A stretch of 64,000 nt of DNA from contig CM035808.1 of the NCBI GenBank assembly GCA_020466095.1, forward strand, positions 49,045,979 to 49,109,978, written 5' to 3'. The notes under the pieces were generated by a model. It was given only the letters and a program-made list of their open reading frames with translations, was not told the DNA's origin and did not search any database. This stretch comes from Chlorops oryzae (taxonomy: Eukaryota > Arthropoda > Insecta > Diptera > Chloropidae). Positions 1 to 11,703 of the stretch are shown in pieces. The first letter of the stretch is position 1. Every line of letters starts with the position of its first letter. Both the position numbers and the translations under genes were made by a program.

Positions 1-1524
1 TACATCCACGCGCTTCGTCTCGCCTATAAACCGAAACATTGCCGGCAATAGTTGCCCTAATGTAAAAGGGCACATTGACAAGTTTGATTTAAATTGGCTT
101 GTTGTGACGCTAAAGATTTTGATGAAGAATAATTGTTTTTTATTCACTTAAAAACTGGTGATTTGCACTCTCAAAACTTAAATGCTTAGTTTTATTTGGA
201 AATCTCACAATTGTTAGTTCTAAGTCCGAAAAATTTAATTTGTTTGAACAGAAATATTGGATTTTTGTGTAAATATATACTTAAAAATGTGTCCGTTTTT
301 TTGTACATTTTTTTCCAATTTAGCGTACAGCAAAATAAATTTTTTTTCACATTTGTCCGTTTTTTTTTTTTGCAGAAGCGAGATGGTGACGTTAGGTATA
401 ACTAGAGAATTTCGAAAGAAAAATTTGTGTGGAAATCGGGAATTAGGAAAATCGGTTAAAATTGGTTACAGTTTAAGTTTCGGTTCCGGTTGCATGCCCT
501 GATTTATGAAAACCGGTACACATAAGGGGACGTCTACAAATTACGTTAACAGCTTTCCCTAACTTTCGACATAGTTGAGTTTCAGTGAGATTTTGTCTTA
601 TCGTAAGAAGCTGAATTCTGTAGAATCTGACGATACAGCCAGCTCCCATACCTATTTTGCCATCAAACTATTCAAGCTTTAGTTATTTTTCTCAAATTAC
701 CATTTACGCTAAGAAGTTTAGAAATATCCAACAACCGAAGATTCAAAATTAATGGGAAGAAAAACTTCGATATTTTTGGTGAAAGGAGATAGTTTTCTAC
801 ACCAATTGTTATCTTTATTAAAACTTTCTAATATTTACATGCTAATTGTAGCAGTTAGTCACTTGAAATCGTTTGATTTACAATTTTTTTTTGCATGCAA
901 AAATTTCAGATGGTTGTAAAAGAAATCAAATATATATCACTTGTAAATTTGACATAAATTCAACTCATTTATGTAAGAATTTCAAATCAAACGAGGAATA
1001 TTATAAAAATATAAGTTTAAAGCTGAGGTGATTGAAAAAGAAATTAATAAATAAATAAAAAATGAAAAATAAAAATAAATAAATACAGGATCGTGTTCTA
1101 GCACCAAGGATACCATATTAGGCTGATAACAGCGGCCTGACTTAATTCTCCCGTAAAAGCGTATGTCCTTTTTTCCGTTTAACCTTTTCAATTACATTAT
1201 TTCATTTTATGACATGAATGAAACACACTGTTAAGGGGGCTTAAACTTCCCCAATCGCGTGTAAAACCAATGAAGGCGTTACAGGTAAATTTTTTATTTT
1301 CGAAGAACGAATTTTGAAATTAATTTGGTAGTTGTCTTTATTAAAGTTTGTTGCATCTCGAAGGCAATGTAGCAAATATATTTAGTACCGAAGCATTGCT
1401 AGCCTAACATTCTCGGTCCTACATCAAAAATAAAGAATTAATGTGATTTTCCTACTAATTTTTGTTACAAGTAATGTGATTTCTCTTAGTTATGAATTTT
1501 GTGCCCATTCAAAGTTTATATGAC
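1..1524. other. No gene seen
   Basis: AT-rich sequence with long T runs. All open frames are short and resemble no protein I recognise. I see no RNA gene. Low-complexity T tracts occur near 355-373 and 883-892. Confidence 0.5.
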
Positions 1525-1527
1525 TTA

Positions 1528-1656
1528 GGGCCAGTATTATCACGATGTTTAAATCATATTTAAATAAAATTTGAGTTTTTTTTTTTTTTTTTTTGTATGG
1601 GATTCTACAGTTCTTTGCATTTTAATGATTTTTCAATAGCTTGATAATATTGGCTC
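1528..1656. mobile_element. PIF/Harbinger-type MITE
   Basis: A 129-bp non-autonomous element. The left end reads GGGCCAGTATTATCA and the right end is its imperfect complement (TTGATAATATTGGCTC). It is flanked on both sides by TTA (1525-1527 and 1657-1659), the 3-bp target duplication typical of PIF/Harbinger. A T run occupies the middle. It carries no coding capacity. The superfamily call rests on the TTA duplication and is an inference. Confidence 0.6.
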
Positions 1657-1846
1657 TTAGACATTTTTGGAATAAAATAAATGTTTAATCAAATAAAAAA
1701 TCAGTATTAGCTTGAGCAATAAGAATCGGAGTTGGTCGTTCTTTAAAAGAGAAAACGCAAGTTGCTTTGAAAGTCGATGAAACTATTCGACCAAAGATTG
1801 GAAATTATTATTTTTTTTTTTTTAATTGCATTAAATACAATAATCC

Positions 1847-1980
1847 GTGCCTATTGTGTGTTCCGACGGATCGAATCCGTTCGAATTTTCCACATTTATA
1901 TGAATGAAGAAACTCTTTCTCATTTATAAAAATGTGGAAAATCCGAACGGATTCGATCCGTCCGAATACATAACAGGCAC
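1847..1980. repeat. Inverted-repeat (hairpin) element
   Basis: Two arms of about 55 nt, inverted, surround a short loop. Both carry GACGGATCGAATCCGTTCG near their outer part and TTTTCCACATTT near the loop. The ends read GTGCCT and AGGCAC. It is a probable MITE, but no clear target duplication could be read, so the class is unknown. Confidence 0.55.
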
Positions 1981-3976
1981 AAGTACTCAAACAAAATAAC
2001 AAAAATAAAGAAAATAAAAAATTGAAAGGAAACACGATTTTGTCTTTTCCAATTATCTGAAAAAAAGCAAAAATTGATTTTAGTCAGTATTTATGGTCCG
2101 GATCTCGTAACTAATTTTTTTTACAACATTTCTCCTAAAAGAGACTTTTAAAAAGTGGTTTCGAGAAAAAACGCATGCAAACATTTCTTTCCGGCAAGAA
2201 CCGGCTTAGTTGCTGCTTCACTAAAGCAGAATACTCTTAAGCTATAAATAAGGAAATACATGAAATCCGTTTGCTCTCGGAATCAAAATTCAAATCAACA
2301 AAATAAGCGAATACAAGGCTGTATGATATTTAGAACCGATTCAAAAATAAAATCAACAACTCAAAAAAACTCCTATTTGAAAAATGTTAAAATGCCTTTA
2401 AAATAACTGAAAATTCAATTTAAATCTCGGTTCTTAAGCGTTTTCTACACATTTCAGTTAGCAGCACGATATTCTTACGGCAGACATGTATTTCAGCCTG
2501 TAAATTCTGAATTTACTAGTTCACGCGCCAGTGCGAACTTAAATGAGATGTTTGCTGTGATTGACCAAAAGGATACACCGGCGTAGTGGGGAGAAAAGTT
2601 TAATTCTTTTTTTTTTATAAAACCTACGAAAATATCAAACGAAGTTCAGTTGTCACAAAAAGCCTATGTTAATATATCTTCTTATATTTCCCTCCATTTC
2701 CACCTTTAAGTATTTGAAAAAAAATGTAGCAAACAGTTGATTACATTGTTCTGAAAAAAGTAGCAAAACGTAAGGGTTGCAGAAGCAAGTGTCTAAATTC
2801 ATGAATTTATTTCTGAATTTAAAGACCCTAAATTCAGGTTTAACTCACTACTTAATGCTACTTTATGTAATAAATTCAGTTATATATTCTTTGCATATCT
2901 ACGCTATTCAATAAACTGTCTCAAGACCATGTTCAAATTCCATTTTCGTCTAATTTTGGAAGCCCAGCACGAGAGTCGAAATCTATACCAACAAAATGTG
3001 ATCAAGTGGAGTGCCTTTGTTCTATTGGCAAAACACCAATCTAAGAATTACAGATGAAGCAATGCCATTAGTGCAAACAAGCAAACGAAATCAACTGATG
3101 ACATCATATTTTTTTCTCGATTCGTTCTTCGGATTTGTGTGGGTAGAGTTCATTGTGGAAATGAAAGAAACCACTAAAAATTAATTTGTTTCGAAAAATT
3201 GACACATGTCTCAAATCCATTTGCTACTAATAGTGATGGCCTGGAGTTTTGAAAAATTTGCTTTTGCTATTCACGAACGCAAACGAACGAAAAGGGCCAA
3301 AGCGTTTAAATTCAAAAACCAGTATTTCAGGTAGCCAACTGAACATGTTTAAAAACATATTGAATTAAAATTTTAATTTCTTTGTTACAGCAGAGCTTAA
3401 TTCGTTTGGAGGATCAGAAATCAAATATATTTTACAATATTTTGGGCCCAATTGCTCAAAACGGGAAATCAAACGGTTGTAAATTTTTACCACAGATATA
3501 TTGCCATAGCGTTTCTCATTCAATAATTTAAGAAATGAATAAGCATTATTTAAGCTTTTCGAGATATATTTTTTTAAAAGAACACGCAAACCAATTCGAG
3601 TGAAATTTCTTTAAGGCATGCCTGCAATTTCCTGCAGCAATTGATCCATCAATTATTCACATTACCCCTTTATCGATTGCGCAACAACGAATTGCTTTTC
3701 TTTCCGTAAATCACATTTTTGTCGAGTTTTCTTTATAGGTAGGAGCACATTCCTTGCACCTCATTGACCCACAATATTAATTAAATAGTCGTTTGATTTA
3801 AAATTATCGCTTAAAGTTAAACTTTGTCTTCACATAACTCCTTTTTTGTGCTGACAATAAATAATTTCCAATTAGATTAGTGGCTAAAAGGAGTTGATAA
3901 AGAAACTAAACGACGCACAGAAATGAAAGCCAACAAAAAAAACACAAGAGAAGTATAGGCTGCATTATTGATAGTC
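1981..3976. other. No gene seen; downstream of Naa30
   Basis: About 2 kb of AT-rich sequence between a hairpin element and the Naa30 stop codon. The longest frame (3365-3589, minus) looks like no known protein. The Naa30 3' UTR should lie at the right-hand edge, but I could not pick a convincing polyadenylation signal. Confidence 0.45.
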
Positions 3977-6900
3977 TCATCTGAACCAAAGTTTCAGTCG
4001 TAAGGCATCGACACCATTTAAATAATAACGAAAAAGCCGCTTGTCTCGCACAAAGCCAAGATTCTCGTACAGTCGTAGGGCGGGTATATTTCGCATTTCA
4101 GTTTCCAGGACAACCTCGTCAGCATTGTCAGCTAGCATGGCCTGTAAAAAGAAGAATAACACGGATTACTAAAACTGTGTTTTAACAAAAGTTTCAATTT
4201 TATTTAATTTTTTTGGTCACTCTACAAAGCAATTGCAACGAAAATCTTAACTCATTTGTAGCGTTCTTTGCATAACTTTCTATGTAAGATCTATTTAATT
4301 TTTTGATTGCCTATGATCTTGCCATCTACTGGTGCTGTATCTAAGATGTATTATCAGCATTTAGACTATATAGACACGAAGCGAGCTTTGATAAAAGTAT
4401 AAATTCAAAGTTAATTGTTATTAGTTATTCTTAGGGGCTAATTGCATTGCAGCCGCATTCAGCCTTCCGGCTTGAAAATACGTACATGTAACTGTTGTAT
4501 TTTGAAAAACATTTTTAAACATTTTGATAAATGCAAGAAGATTTCGAGGTTTAAGCGACATTTCCTTCCGTGAGGGTAAAAATACACAACTCTGAGCGAC
4601 TGTAGTTTATCGACGATTTCACCTACATCGCCCCATAAAAATCGTCAGATTATATATTTTTCGTGATCATTAAAGGATTTCCTTCACAATAAAATAATCA
4701 TTCACGCTCGAGTATTTCAAGTTCACCTTTTTTTTTTAACTTTGGTACTTTGGTGGCAGCCACACTAAGCTAACCTAACTTAACCTAAACTAGATCAGTT
4801 TGTGTTACGAAACAAATAAAAAATGATTTCTGCTGTAATTGCGTTTTTGATCTTGCGAAAGCTTGCTAGAAGAAATAAGCTAGAGAATCGGGTGAATGAT
4901 TACATATTTTTTAGGTGGGTCTGCAGCATTTGACGACACCACGAGTTGCTGCCATATCTGGTTTTCCGTGAAATCAATTGGTATAGAAGCCTGAGTCGCA
5001 TTTTTATGCTTTTTCTTAGTCAAAAACATAAAATACCAAAACAATTGAGAAAATATATTAAACCCATGCCATGTCCGCCCTAGACGGAGGTGCAAAGCGG
5101 TTAAGCTCGAATAATGTTTCAAAATAATCTGAAATTTGTTTAGCACCGCAATCATTAATAGATCTTTTGATCTTTCTGTCAAATAAAGTATTTAATTATA
5201 TTTCTACTAAAAAACCCAGCCGCGAAAATGTCAGCACACAAACTGTCGACCAATTCTGTCAATTATAAGATGCTCGTTTTATATCAGACAATCGGGGCTG
5301 TTATGGAAACCGACACAGAATTGAATCAGAATCAGAATTGAAATCAATATCTGTTTCAAATGGTGTTATGAAAAAGACACAGTTTTGCTTTTTTCGAAGA
5401 TAGCAAAATCAAATTTCGAAGACAGGAAAACCTGACACTTGAAAATGCTATAAAGAAAAAAACAAAAACTACAATATGTGTTAAAAACTAGATCAATTTT
5501 GGCGGCCGCCGTGGCTTAGTTGGCTCAGATGTCAAGTTTGCGCGAGAGGCGCTGGATTCAACTCCCAATTTGTTTTTTTTTTTTATTTCCCATTTCCGTG
5601 GTATCACAACGAACCGATATGCGTCCTAAGTGCATCACCTTTATTGGTGGCAGCCAAACGGCTGCGAAGCTTGCAAAAAGAAATGAGCAAGAGAATCGGG
5701 TAGATGATTACGTCTTTTGTGGGTGGGTCTGCAGAATTTAACGACACCTCGAGTTGCTGCCATAACAAGCGCACAAGCGGTTTGTCCCGCTAAGTAAACC
5801 CCTTCCCCATGCCCGGGTGGCTTTCCATGACCTCAACTAGTATAGAAGCCTGAGTCGCATTTTTATGCGTTCCCTTTAGTCAAAAACATTAAATACCCAA
5901 TCAATTAAGAAAATATATTCAAATAAAGTCTTTACCTATATTTCTGCTAAAAAAAACCATCCGGGAAAAGTAGACAATCTGCCGACCAATTCTGTCAACT
6001 AAAAGCTGCTCGGCTTAAATCAGACAATCAAATCAAAAAAACTGTTTCTGTAACACCTAAAAACAATGCAAACCCGATTTCGAAATTGAAAACAGTTTCA
6101 AAACTGAAAGTCTGATTTTTTAACCCCAAAACGAAAAATGTGTTGATTTAAAATCTGATTCTGACGGTTGTCGGTTTCCATTACAGCCCCGAATAAGATA
6201 ACACTAGCACTCTCTAACACCAAAACGAAAACTGTATTGTTTTCGCATCTGATTCTGACAATTGTCACGTTGCATAGCACCTCCAAATATTTTTCTGAAT
6301 TCAAACACCAAATTTTTCAAAAATGCCAAGTGCGAAAGCTAATGCAGATTCGCCTAGCATTTTAAAGATGCATATATGCAAAATGTATATTTATTTATAT
6401 CCTATAACTATCTCAACTGGGTGTTACACACAACCAAAAAACGCGTTAAATTTTATAAGTGTCTACTGTAATCAGTAATTGCTAGTATGTAATGTAAAAC
6501 TTACTGGTTTTGCAAATAAAATTTCAGTGCCAATAAACTAATACTGGAACTTAAAATATCTAATGCACTTTTAATATACTGTAGTGTGCCCATGTATGTT
6601 AAGGTCTGCAAGTAAAAAATACTGCATGGGATTTGAAGCATTTTCTTATAGATTTAAACTTGATAGAGAATTGAAACAACAATAAAATAAAAATATATAA
6701 AAAAAATTAAATAAAAATAACATTCCATCGCGTCTGAGTTTCAAGAAAATCGCGTATTTAAGTTTTAATATCATTACTTTTTTTAAGAAAACAGTTTTGT
6801 GAAATAATCTTTAAGCTATTTTCAAATTTTAAAAGCTTTTGAGTTCTTAAAATATAATTCTTTAATATGACATCAAAAATAATAGACAAATTTATAAAAA

Positions 6901-9900
6901 AATAATGGTGCAAAATGCTGTTAAATGTCAAGATTAAAGGATAACCAATTCTGTACGAGTATGTGAAATATGACCATCGCCACCTAAGCCTTTGCAAAGA
7001 AATAAAGGGTTTTCTAGGACCACTCAATTCGGAGATTTGTAAACATAAAAGTTTCAATTGAAAAATTCTTTTTTTTTTGGCGTCAATATTGGCTTTGGGT
7101 CACATTAAGTTCCACATTAGCCACTCGGTATATATAGGGAAAAAGTCAGGAAGAATTGATTCGTTTTTTATTGACCGACGGCATTTAGGGTTAGAGTACA
7201 ACCCCTTCCCACCGTCCTCAAACGGGATACTGGTTTCAGAGTTTTTTGACCGTCGTCAGTGTTGTTAATTTATAGGTTAGAATTCCATGTGTTGATTATA
7301 AAAAATGGATTCAGCCTCTACAGTTTCTCTGTGTTGCAGTGGAGTTGATATCCGTTGTACTTAAATTGTTACACGTTTATATGTGCCTCGTCAGGAACAG
7401 AACTGAAATGATCCTTGAATCCTTATTAGATTCTTGGATCCTTTTGCTTTTAATTTATATTTAACCCTTAGTTAGGCGCATTAAAAAACTCACCAAATTA
7501 GGCGCATGAGGTCTTGAGTGTATTTTAAAGTTTTTAGTACAGTTCTTTAATTTTGATGTTCTGGACGCGACTAATTTGTGTTCCCCGCGGGTAGTGAGGA
7601 AGCTAGAAAGAGCGTGAGCGAGCTCTAAACATTGTAAAACATTTATTTTTCAATTTCAAGTGGCCCTGACCCCATGCGCCTAATAAAGGGTTAAAATTAG
7701 AACTTCACCCTTCGACAGTTACGTCGAGAGTGCAATTGAAAAGTTCAGAAGTTTTTATTTCAAGAAGAAATCATGACTAGATTAATTTGAATCAGGGACT
7801 GAAAAATAATCATTAATTTCAATTTCTATTTCTTTCATTTTGTTCAAATTGTGATTTTTATTTAAAACTCAGAAAACAATCATTACGTTCAGATTTCTAT
7901 TTTTTCTTTCAAATATAAAACTTAAATTTCGTTTTATATTTTTTCGCTTAAAAATATAAATCAATTTCTGATTTTTATTTTTTTTGCTCAAAAATAAAAC
8001 TTAAATTTCGATTTATATATTTTCACTTGAAAATAAAAATCATTTTATGCAATTCGACATCATAATAGGCCTATTATGATGTCGATTTTAAAATCATAAT
8101 GAAGCATATTATGACTAGAGCGTGTATTTTTAAGCATTTATAAATTTTAAGCATACTTTGTGGGGGGGATATTTTTTTTCTTATCACCATTTTGGAAATA
8201 AGTAGCGAATTTGAACTTCAAGGGGATTTCCTAGCTTTGAAAAAGTCTTAAATAGGCTAAAAATCGATTTGAATCTTAACTTTATGTAAATTGAACAAAT
8301 TTTTTGCCCCATAAAGTATAAAAAACAATTTTAAGGCCCATTTGCTACTGTTCCGGTTAAAGTTTTTCGTTACGATATCCTCTCAAAATGTCAAATTTTT
8401 TATACAAATTTTTTGTTTTTCGGAACGAAAAAATTTAATCGGAACAGTAGCAAATGGGCCTTAGAGCCAATTTCACCAAGCATACTTAAGTAAAAATCGT
8501 CGTTTAAGCAGAGATTTTCATTTTCATCAACCTAAATGGCAAGTCGTACTTAAGTGATCCATATCGGGCACTTAAGTAGAGTTTATGCAACTCTGTGTTG
8601 TCGTAATGGAAACAGCTGATTTAAAAAGAAAACTATTTATGTATATGGAAACTTGTTTTATTTATCATGTCCTTAGCTCTTGTGTTAACTTTATCAGTTT
8701 GTTTGTACTCAATTATAGACTTCTTGCTTTGAACGCACGTGCGGGACTCCATGTCTTATTTATTTATATTTTAAATCAGCTGATTACGACGGTGTTGCAC
8801 TAAAAATAAAAGGTGCTGCCGTACTTCCGCGTAACTAAATTTTTTAGTTGATGAAACGGGCTGAAACTTAAATGCGTACTTAAGTACCAATCGGTACTTA
8901 AACTTAAATGCCTTTGGTGAAATTGGCTCTTAAACAAACAAAAAGCATGGCATACTACCAGGGTTTGTAATGAATTTCAAAGCGTGCAATAATAAATTTC
9001 AAAACGCACGCATTTAAAAAAATACAAGGCAAAAATAAGCAGAAGTTGTATAATAAAGAATTTTAAATTATGAATCTGTCAAATAAAAATAAAAATTTTC
9101 TTCACAAAAAAACAACGTTTTCTTAAATTTAGGTTAAAATCTAGTTTGAAATCTTATTGCATAAAATATTGTTCGGCACTCGTGTCGAAACTCAGCTTTT
9201 TTGGCACTCGTGGTATTGTAAAACTCGGCTGCGCCTCGTTTTAGAACATTTACCACTCGTGCAAAAAAAAGCTTCATTTCGACACTTGTATCGAAAATAT
9301 CTATTCTGATTTTTCTTTTTTCGCTTAAAAATAACACTTAAATTTCGATTTTGATCTTTTACAATCAAAATTTAATTTGAATTTTTTTTCGCTCAGAAAT
9401 AAAAATCAATTTGATCAGTATTACTTATTTAATTTTTGGGAAGCCTATATTACACCTTTTCCGAAGGAAAGGGTATACCTATTAGTTTGGCACGGAGTTT
9501 GTAACAGACTAAAGTACAGTGCCGTAGCAACCATAGGGGCAAGAGGGGGATCCCCCCACGCATTTTTGGTTTTGCCCATGAATAAAATTGAAAAAATTAT
9601 TTTTCCCCCCCCACGCAAATTGGAAAAATAATTTTTTCCCCCCACGCAAAACAGAATTGCTACGGCACTGCTAAAGGAGTCGCGATAGATATAGACATAT
9701 ATATATATATACATATTTATATATATATTCTTGATCACTCCTCTGGAGTCGATCTAGCCATGTCTGTCTGTCGGACACAAATTGATTTGCACTATATTGA
9801 ATTGAGTGTTTCGCTGCTAGATATAAAGTCCCCTTACAGTTAAACTTTGGCCATAGCCACCATTCGCGCAATTTTGCCAAATATAATTTGCATCATTTTG

Positions 9901-11703
9901 AATCGTGAATAAAGCAGCCATATATAATTCTCTCTTATGGTACAATGGAAAAAAATAAAATTTTGCAAAATTTCACGATTGGTGGTCATGGTCAAATTGT
10001 ACCGTAATAAAGAACTTTTTTGTGAAGCCATTCTTTCAAAATTATATCGTACATTTATCTACGCGTTAACAGCTTTGACACGATACCCATTTCATAATTT
10101 CAAGCTAAATGGTTTAAAATTTGTCAATTTCTCTGTGCAGTTACCGTTCAATTTTCGCGGTTTGTGGTAGTCATTCTTTTCAAATTAGAGCCTACTTCTT
10201 TCTTCAAAATAATGAAAGTCAAAATTTCGCGAATGGCGCGAATTGTGGTCATGGCCGATCTTTCCCCGTAATTGATTGAAGATCGGCCCAATAGAAAAAA
10301 TTCATTTATAATTCTTGTGATTTCATTTCAAAGTCCTACAAATCTGTCGGAAGAATGCTTTTTTTTTTTTTAAGTATATTGTCATTGTTGTATACGTACC
10401 TCGATAGCCTTTTGCACTAACGTTGTACCAATTTTTAGTTTTCGATATTCTCTACGAACGGCCAGCATTGCAATGTACCCTCGCCTCACATTCATGTGCA
10501 TATCCAGCTTGCACACTATGGCACCAACATATTCATCGCCATGAGCCGCCAAAAAACACAACTTAGGCCAATTGTAAATAAAGTAACGGTAAGTGTATAT
10601 GGAATAAGGCTCGGAAAGCTCAGCCTGTATCAGGCGCATTATGTCCTAAAAATGAACATAGAGAAAGTGATAGTTTTTTCCAGTGACAGTACTTTTGGAC
10701 GCTCACAAACCACTCACATGCATTTGTAGTTCCGACTCATACTCCTTGTATTCTATATGCACTTGGCTTAAATCTAATATTTTTGATTCAGAGTTTTCAC
10801 TCTCTTCTGCAAGCAATTGACTCGAAGCGCTTGGCTCTCCCAATGATTCGGCCGAATTCGCGGGTAAAGCAGCTCCAATTAACGGACACGCTTCTGAACT
10901 GGCACATTTATCTGTTACCATTGATTCCTCATTTTCTAATATTGCGTTTTCTTCTAAGCGAATGTGGCATTGAAGATTTTCTAGGGTAGTGCAGCCTTTC
11001 CCTCTGAATTCGAAACCGTTTTTCAAGATTTGTGCTCCATTTACAACATTAATTTCTTTCTCAGACCCGTCTCCTATCGTCGATGATGCGGAAGAATTCT
11101 TTGTTTGGCAGTGTTCGGTAGTTTTGTTCTTCTGCTGTTTAATTTTGTGATGCGTTTTCTGACTTCCACTGGCATAATCTTTATGTCCGTTTGCATGGTG
11201 TCCATTAACGACCGATGTCGCTAGCGCACTGCTACAATTTCCATCCGCTACGATGTGTGGTGAGCCATTTTGCGTACAAGTACTTTCGCTAATTTTGAGC
11301 ATCTCAAGCTGCTCAGTCAGTCCATTTGATATTCCGTCGTCTCTCATCTTCGCAATTTTTTCCTTAATGATCTTCGAAGAAACAATTGTGTTCGCATTGG
11401 GTTCATCTTTCGACTGTATTTTATTGAACAAACAAAAGGAAACAAGTTAATTCGAAAAAAATGTGTACTTCCGTATTATATTCTAATAAGACGATGATTA
11501 ACTCTGAGAAAAATGTACACAAAATGCACATACAAAAATTGTAACTTATTTTAAACGTTTCGCTGCAAAGGAAACCAATTTTATGCAACGACTTCTATTC
11601 ACTAAGTACAAAATACTTTCCCAATTCTGCTCTACGCACTTTATTCTAAACTCGAATCCATTAGTCTTACCTTACAACTGGACTTTTCCATCTCTTCCTG
11701 CAT
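3977..11703 (-). CDS. Naa30: N-alpha-acetyltransferase 30 (NatC catalytic subunit)
   Basis: NatC acetylates the N-terminal Met of cytosolic proteins starting Met-Leu/Ile/Phe, on ribosomes with NAA35 and NAA38. Four coding exons on the minus strand: 11671-11703, 10718-11413, 10400-10645 and 3977-4141, all phase 0, giving about 379 aa. Splice sites read AAG|gtaaga, acag|TCG, CAT|gtgagt, ttag|GAC, GAG|gtacgt and acag|GCC. The first exon encodes [11 protein letters not shown] from ATG at 11703. The next about 230 residues are a variable Ser/Asn/Glu-rich region. The GNAT domain follows, with [50 protein letters not shown] and the C-terminal [14 protein letters not shown], which match human NAA30 closely from memory. 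The acetyl-CoA loop reads RKLKIGTTL, so the first Gly of the usual RxxGxG/A motif is Lys. The last intron (4142-10399) is about 6.3 kb of repeats. The family call is secure. The short first exon is inferred from frame and splice consensus. Confidence 0.92.
4740..5230. repeat. Dispersed repeat, copy 1 (Naa30 intron)
   Basis: This stretch and 5640-6050 share a diverged direct repeat. Shared blocks include GGTGGCAGCC, GAGAATCGGGT, GTGGGTCTGCAG, GAGTTGCTGCCAT and AGAAGCCTGAGTCGCATTT. Copy 1 carries extra sequence near 4765-4855 and lacks the tRNA-like head seen before copy 2. The family is not recognised. Confidence 0.55.
5292..6192. repeat. Inverted-repeat-bounded element
   Basis: The left boundary reads CGGGGCTGTTATGGAAACCG and the right boundary is its near-complement (GGTTTCCATTACAGCCCCG). 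Between them lies the tRNA-like sequence and copy 2 of the dispersed repeat. No target duplication is evident. It may be one composite transposon in the Naa30 intron or chance bracketing by two copies of one element. Confidence 0.4.
5505..5574 (+). repeat. tRNA-like sequence, possible SINE head
   Basis: An A-box-like GTGGCTTAGTTGG (5511-5523) and a B-box-like GGATTCAACTCCC (5554-5566) are spaced as in a tRNA gene and are followed at once by a long T run, a possible Pol III terminator. I cannot fold a sound cloverleaf. The repeat body that follows (5640-6050) also occurs at 4740-5230 without this head. It may be a tRNA-derived SINE or a tRNA pseudogene. It lies in the Naa30 intron, on the strand opposite to Naa30. 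Confidence 0.4.
7465..7690. mobile_element. piggyBac-type MITE
   Basis: A 226-bp element flanked by TTAA on both sides (7461-7464 and 7691-7694), the hallmark piggyBac target. The ends begin with CCC: left CCCTTAGTTAGGCGCAT, right ATGCGCCTAATAAAGGG. It has no coding capacity. It lies in the last intron of Naa30. Confidence 0.7.
7800..8040. repeat. Degenerate AT-rich tandem array
   Basis: Diverged units of roughly 55-70 bp built around AAAATAAAACTTAAATTTCG and TCAATTTCTGATTTT. The same unit resumes at about 9300-9420, so a single array appears split by the insertions at 8055-9290. Confidence 0.5.
8055..8084. repeat. Perfect 30-bp palindrome
   Basis: The two 15-nt halves are exact complements centred on AGGCCT, with outer ends CGAC/GTCG. 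The origin is unknown; it could be a relic of two fused transposon ends. Confidence 0.7.
8334..8461. mobile_element. TA-flanked MITE (Tc1/mariner-like)
   Basis: A 128-bp element with inverted ends AGGCCCATTTGCTACTGTTC and its complement. It is flanked by TA at 8332-8333 and 8462-8463, as for Tc1/mariner. Its right end abuts the PIF/Harbinger element at 8464, whose TTA target uses the last base of this MITE plus its TA. Confidence 0.6.
8464..8929. mobile_element. PIF/Harbinger-type MITE
   Basis: A 466-bp element with inverted ends GAGCCAATTTCACCAA and TTGGTGAAATTGGCTC. TTA duplications lie at 8461-8463 and 8930-8932. Subterminal CTTAAGT/ACTTAAG repeats occur in both arms. The 72-codon frame inside resembles no transposase. 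It lies in the Naa30 intron. Confidence 0.7.
9449..9850 (+). mobile_element. INE-1/DINE-1-like fragment, interrupted
   Basis: A 5' piece of a Helentron-type INE repeat: a hairpin near CCTTTTCCGAAGGAAAGG, then GGGTATA, TTTGTAACAGACT, an (AT)n run, TTCTTGATCA, and CATGTCTGTCTGTC. It is split by the hAT MITE at 9517-9670. The 3' end is not seen. Confidence 0.55.
9517..9670. mobile_element. hAT-type MITE inside an INE fragment
   Basis: A 154-bp element with ends CAGTGCCGTAGCAA and TTGCTACGGCACTG. The flanking 8-mers CTAAAGTA (9509-9516) and CTAAAGGA (9671-9678) agree at 7 of 8 positions, as for a hAT duplication. The interior holds two CCCCCCACGCA blocks. Confidence 0.75.
9830..10290. repeat. 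Dispersed repeat shared with 58100-58260
   Basis: Several blocks recur at 58.1-58.3 kb, for example GCCATTCTTTCAAAA, ACGATACCCA and GGTTTAAAATTTG. Inverted motifs GGCCATAGCCACCATTCGCG (left) and TGGTCATGGCC (right) suggest a foldback. The family is not recognised. It ends about 100 bp from Naa30 exon 3. Confidence 0.45.

Noticed and set aside
3365..3589. 74-codon minus frame downstream of Naa30
   Set aside because: No domain recognised, no splice partners found, and base composition like the surrounding spacer.
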